Shown: piece after piece, positions 27,553 through 29,774 of the stretch
Position numbering within the stretch: the first letter of the stretch is position 1
Layout of the letters: each line of letters begins with the position of its first letter
Source: a virus
IMG/VR virus record: IMGVR_UViG_3300030012_000076
Span: 1-29,774 of that record
Reading direction: 5' to 3' (one strand)
DNA: 29,774 nucleotides
The notes under the pieces: generated by a model
What the model saw: the letters and a program-made list of their open reading frames with translations, nothing else
Databases searched by the model: none
Told to the model about the DNA's origin: nothing
Program-made: the position numbers and the translations under genes

Positions 27553-29774
27553 TCATTGATTCCTCTTTAAGTTAGCCTGTGTGTCTATTCGATACACGTT
27601 AACCAAGTTGCGGTCTTCAGCAATTTGCTCCTGCAACTTCTGACGCTTTTGCGCCAACTCATACGCCTGCATCAACCGAGCCTGATCAATCTGGAAGTCC
27701 ATCGCATCATTCATCGCCTTGCGCTGAATCTCTTGGGTATCGTTCTCCAGTTCTTGCTGACGGATAGCAACAAGCGGGTCAGGCTGTTGTGGCGGGGTCA
27801 GAAGCGGTGCTAACTCCTCTGTGGTATCAGCAATCTGCTGTGCAACCGCAGCTTCAAGAGCAGCAGGGTCAACCTGTGGAATCATCTCACCACGAGCCTG
27901 TGCTTCCTGAATCACGCCGTTGAACATCTCCTGCACCAAGTCACGAGCATGCATAGCCACATGTTGCTGAACGTGAGACTGCAACATCATGAACGCCTGC
28001 GGGTTAGAAGCCGTAGACGGCTGCTGCAACATGGCAGCATGAACACGGATATGTGCAATGTGGTCTTGCTCTGGAAACGCCTGAACCATCTGACCGGACA
28101 GCACGTTTGCGTTCTCCATGCCGGGATCCATAGGTGCTGGCGGCTGTGGCGGGGGCAGGATGCTGTCAATGTTCTTAATATCCAGTGCATCATACATACG
28201 CCGATAGGCTTCATACATATTGTGCATCTGTGGTGCAGCCTGCGCCAACTGAAGCTGTGTCTGTGCCAGCGACAGTCTTTGCGCCATAGAAAAGATCGAC
28301 GGGTCGGATACTGGGAGAACGTCTACCCGCCCGTCGAAATCCTGCGCCATTATCTCAGGAGGAATATTCGGTCCAATCATGTAAGGATATGGCACGGGAT
28401 TCAGAGAAAAGATTTCAGCAAGCAGCCGGAACTCATTCTTCTGTGCATAGTGCAGCCGCTTGTGAATACTGCTGATTATTTTTGAGCCTTGCTCGATGAG
28501 AGCCACTGTTGTGCCGACCGGAGCTTGTGAATTAACGTCAGCGACCTTTGAGTCTGCCACTTGTGCAAATCTTCTACCAGAGTCAACAACAACTCCCAGA
28601 AGTTGGGCAAGCGTTCCAGATGGTTCTTTGTAAGGCAAAGGAATAATGGCGTTACGAATATCGCCACCAGGAGCGTCAAGATCGCGGAACTCACCAGGAT
28701 TAACAGGCTCATCATCATTGCGAATGCGAACACCACGAGCCTTGAAACCGCCTGGTAAATTTGAGAGAGTTCCAGCATCAATAAGCTGGCGTAGTATTGA
28801 AGTTGCTGCACGAGACAGCCCTCCTATCATATGAAGTAGGCCAAAGCCATAAAAACCAAAACCAGGAAGAAACTTATAATGAACAAAGAACTGACGCTTG
28901 CGGCGGAGTATATCCGTCTCACGCCAGTTACGAACGACTGATAAAATCTGCCCGGACCCTTCGTCCATTGTGACGATGTAAGGCAACTTAATCCCTGTCT
29001 CCTCACCCATCTCATCCATATCCTCAAATCCCTCAAGGTCCAAGTCCACATGGATTTCATGGATTGTAAACATCTCATCAGAGTAACCCGGACGGAGACC
29101 CTGGATATCATCAGCCTTACCCCGTATTGTTGAATCAGCCTCTTCATCTTCAGTAGCTGAGAGTGATACGTCACGATATATACCTCCTACTTGTAGCTTT
29201 CGGATATCGTTCTCGCTCATGCGAACTACATGTGTGTACCGCTCGGCAGTCTGTAAATCTGTCGCGCTGTACGGCACAATCAAATCCTCCGCAGGCACAA
29301 ACTTCGACACTGCCCTCTGTCTCATCGGGTCGAAGTATACCTTCTTGAACGTAGAACCTGTAATCGGCAAATAGAAAAGCATCTGGTCTGTGTCCAGATC
29401 ATACTCTTCCATCACCTCTGTAACCTGATAATTCATGAAGTCCTTGACCCGCTGGGCCTGATCTTCAACTTCTTTGGACTGCTGCCCTATAATCTGTGTC
29501 TTTACAGGACCACCCGGCGGCAGCATTTCCTTGTAAGCCTGTGCCTGAAACTGTGTAACCGCCTCTGACAACAACGGATGAGTTACACCAGAAGCCCCCA
29601 TGAACGGTTCATTCCGCTCTTCATAGTTTATCCCCAACAGCGTCAGGCCCTTGGAAATAGCTTCTTCCCAATCTTCACGAGAAGACTTGTCTTCATCTAC
29701 CTTACCACCAAGGTCCGAGGACAAAGATCCAAGGATCGAGTCGTCTAATACTTCAGCCAAGTTCGCATTGTGAT
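27553..29774 (-). CDS. Portal protein, 5' end open at window edge
   Basis: 735 residues from a TTG at 29760; the frame remains open to the edge (HNANLAEVLDD), so the true start probably lies outside. Conserved blocks: NYEERNEPFMGASGVTHPLL then SEAVTQFQAQAYKEMLPPGG, VKDFMNYQVTEVMEEYDLDT with DQMLFYLPITGSTFKKVYFD, SKFVPAEDLIVPYSATDL, FGFYGFGLLHMIGGLSRAAT and GSKIISSIHKRLHYAQKNEF. These are the wing, stem and clip regions of P22-like portals in marine phages. The C-terminal 200 residues are Gln/Ala-rich helix (LSLAQTQLQLAQAAPQMHNM), likely the barrel. Forms the dodecameric DNA channel at one capsid vertex. Confidence 0.85.
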   Translation of the reverse strand, partial: HNANLAEVLDDSILGSLSSDLGGKVDEDKSSREDWEEAISKGLTLLGINYEERNEPFMGASGVTHPLLSEAVTQFQAQAYKEMLPPGGPVKTQIIGQQSKEVEDQAQRVKDFMNYQVTEVMEEYDLDTDQMLFYLPITGSTFKKVYFDPMRQRAVSKFVPAEDLIVPYSATDLQTAERYTHVVRMSENDIRKLQVGGIYRDVSLSATEDEEADSTIRGKADDIQGLRPGYSDEMFTIHEIHVDLDLEGFEDMDEMGEETGIKLPYIVTMDEGSGQILSVVRNWRETDILRRKRQFFVHYKFLPGFGFYGFGLLHMIGGLSRAATSILRQLIDAGTLSNLPGGFKARGVRIRNDDEPVNPGEFRDLDAPGGDIRNAIIPLPYKEPSGTLAQLLGVVVDSGRRFAQVADSKVADVNSQAPVGTTVALIEQGSKIISSIHKRLHYAQKNEFRLLAEIFSLNPVPYPYMIGPNIPPEIMAQDFDGRVDVLPVSDPSIFSMAQRLSLAQTQLQLAQAAPQMHNMYEAYRRMYDALDIKNIDSILPPPQPPAPMDPGMENANVLSGQMVQAFPEQDHIAHIRVHAAMLQQPSTASNPQAFMMLQSHVQQHVAMHARDLVQEMFNGVIQEAQARGEMIPQVDPAALEAAVAQQIADTTEELAPLLTPPQQPDPLVAIRQQELENDTQEIQRKAMNDAMDFQIDQARLMQAYELAQKRQKLQEQIAEDRNLVNVYRIDTQANLKRNQ

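Noticed and set aside
27949-28485. Plus-strand ORF of 178 residues rich in His, Leu and Arg
   Set aside because: Lies wholly inside the portal gene on the other strand; composition is that of a frame shadow.
28827-29174. Minus-strand ORF of 115 residues within the portal gene
   Set aside because: Trp/Arg/Ser-rich shadow of the conserved portal core, no start signal.

Overview
The window is a morphogenesis segment of a tailed double-stranded DNA bacteriophage. All supported genes (54 protein-coding entries, two of them running off the ends, one a nested candidate) lie on the minus strand, so transcription and gene order read from high to low coordinates. Genes are tightly packed: most junctions are TAATG or ATGA overlaps or gaps under 15 bases, as in one or two long translationally coupled late operons. 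There is no integrase, terminase, polymerase, lysin, tRNA, IS element or CRISPR array here. Head-tail parts resembling the P22/SU10-type adaptor and nozzle, two ejection-type proteins and no tail tube, sheath or baseplate genes point to a short-tailed (podovirus-like) virion. The protein style (SFNVSS/GDLA fibre tips, MPYIG fibre heads, basic CRP proteins) matches uncultured marine phages as I remember them. The host cannot be read from the sequence.

Layout in transcription order. (1) 29774-27553: portal, open at the right edge. (2) 27551-26309: small membrane and coiled-coil proteins (holin-like, a two-TM protein with a nested overlapping ORF, a TM plus coiled-coil protein, a small two-Cys protein), a possible lysis or membrane cassette. 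(3) 26284-23525: unrecognised proteins, including a Cys-rich HiPIP-like protein and a small CxxC...CxxC protein. (4) 23544-20178: head assembly block: GroES-like co-chaperonin, scaffold, conserved head-associated protein, a probable decoration protein, and a Mu gpT-like HK97-fold major capsid protein, closed by an intrinsic terminator at 20127-20158. (5) 20062-16755: two small structural proteins and a run of small Lys/Arg-rich, membrane or EF-hand-loop proteins, including a 48-residue Met/Arg/Gly repeat protein. (6) 16754-14197: head-tail adaptors and a virion protein carrying a cupredoxin-like type-1 copper site. (7) 14187-4374: a large fibre/receptor-binding region with two collinear four-gene modules (12870-11218 and 9546-7933), each an MPYIG head gene plus three GDLA tip genes, separated by fibre and tail-assembly-chaperone genes, then larger fibre genes including a nine-unit 20-residue repeat protein. 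(8) 4366-1: nozzle-like protein, a 75-residue protein, two ejection-type proteins and the start of a third, cut by the left edge.

How the genes work together: scaffold and co-chaperonin help fold and assemble the capsid protein around the portal; adaptor and nozzle close the head; Gly/Ala- and Gln/Ala-rich proteins are likely ejected with the DNA; the fibre modules provide interchangeable host-recognition tips. The most notable observations are the pairwise-collinear duplicated fibre modules, the reuse of the C-terminal GDL codons as the Shine-Dalgarno of the next gene, the complete copper-ligand set in a virion protein, and the cluster of small basic proteins.
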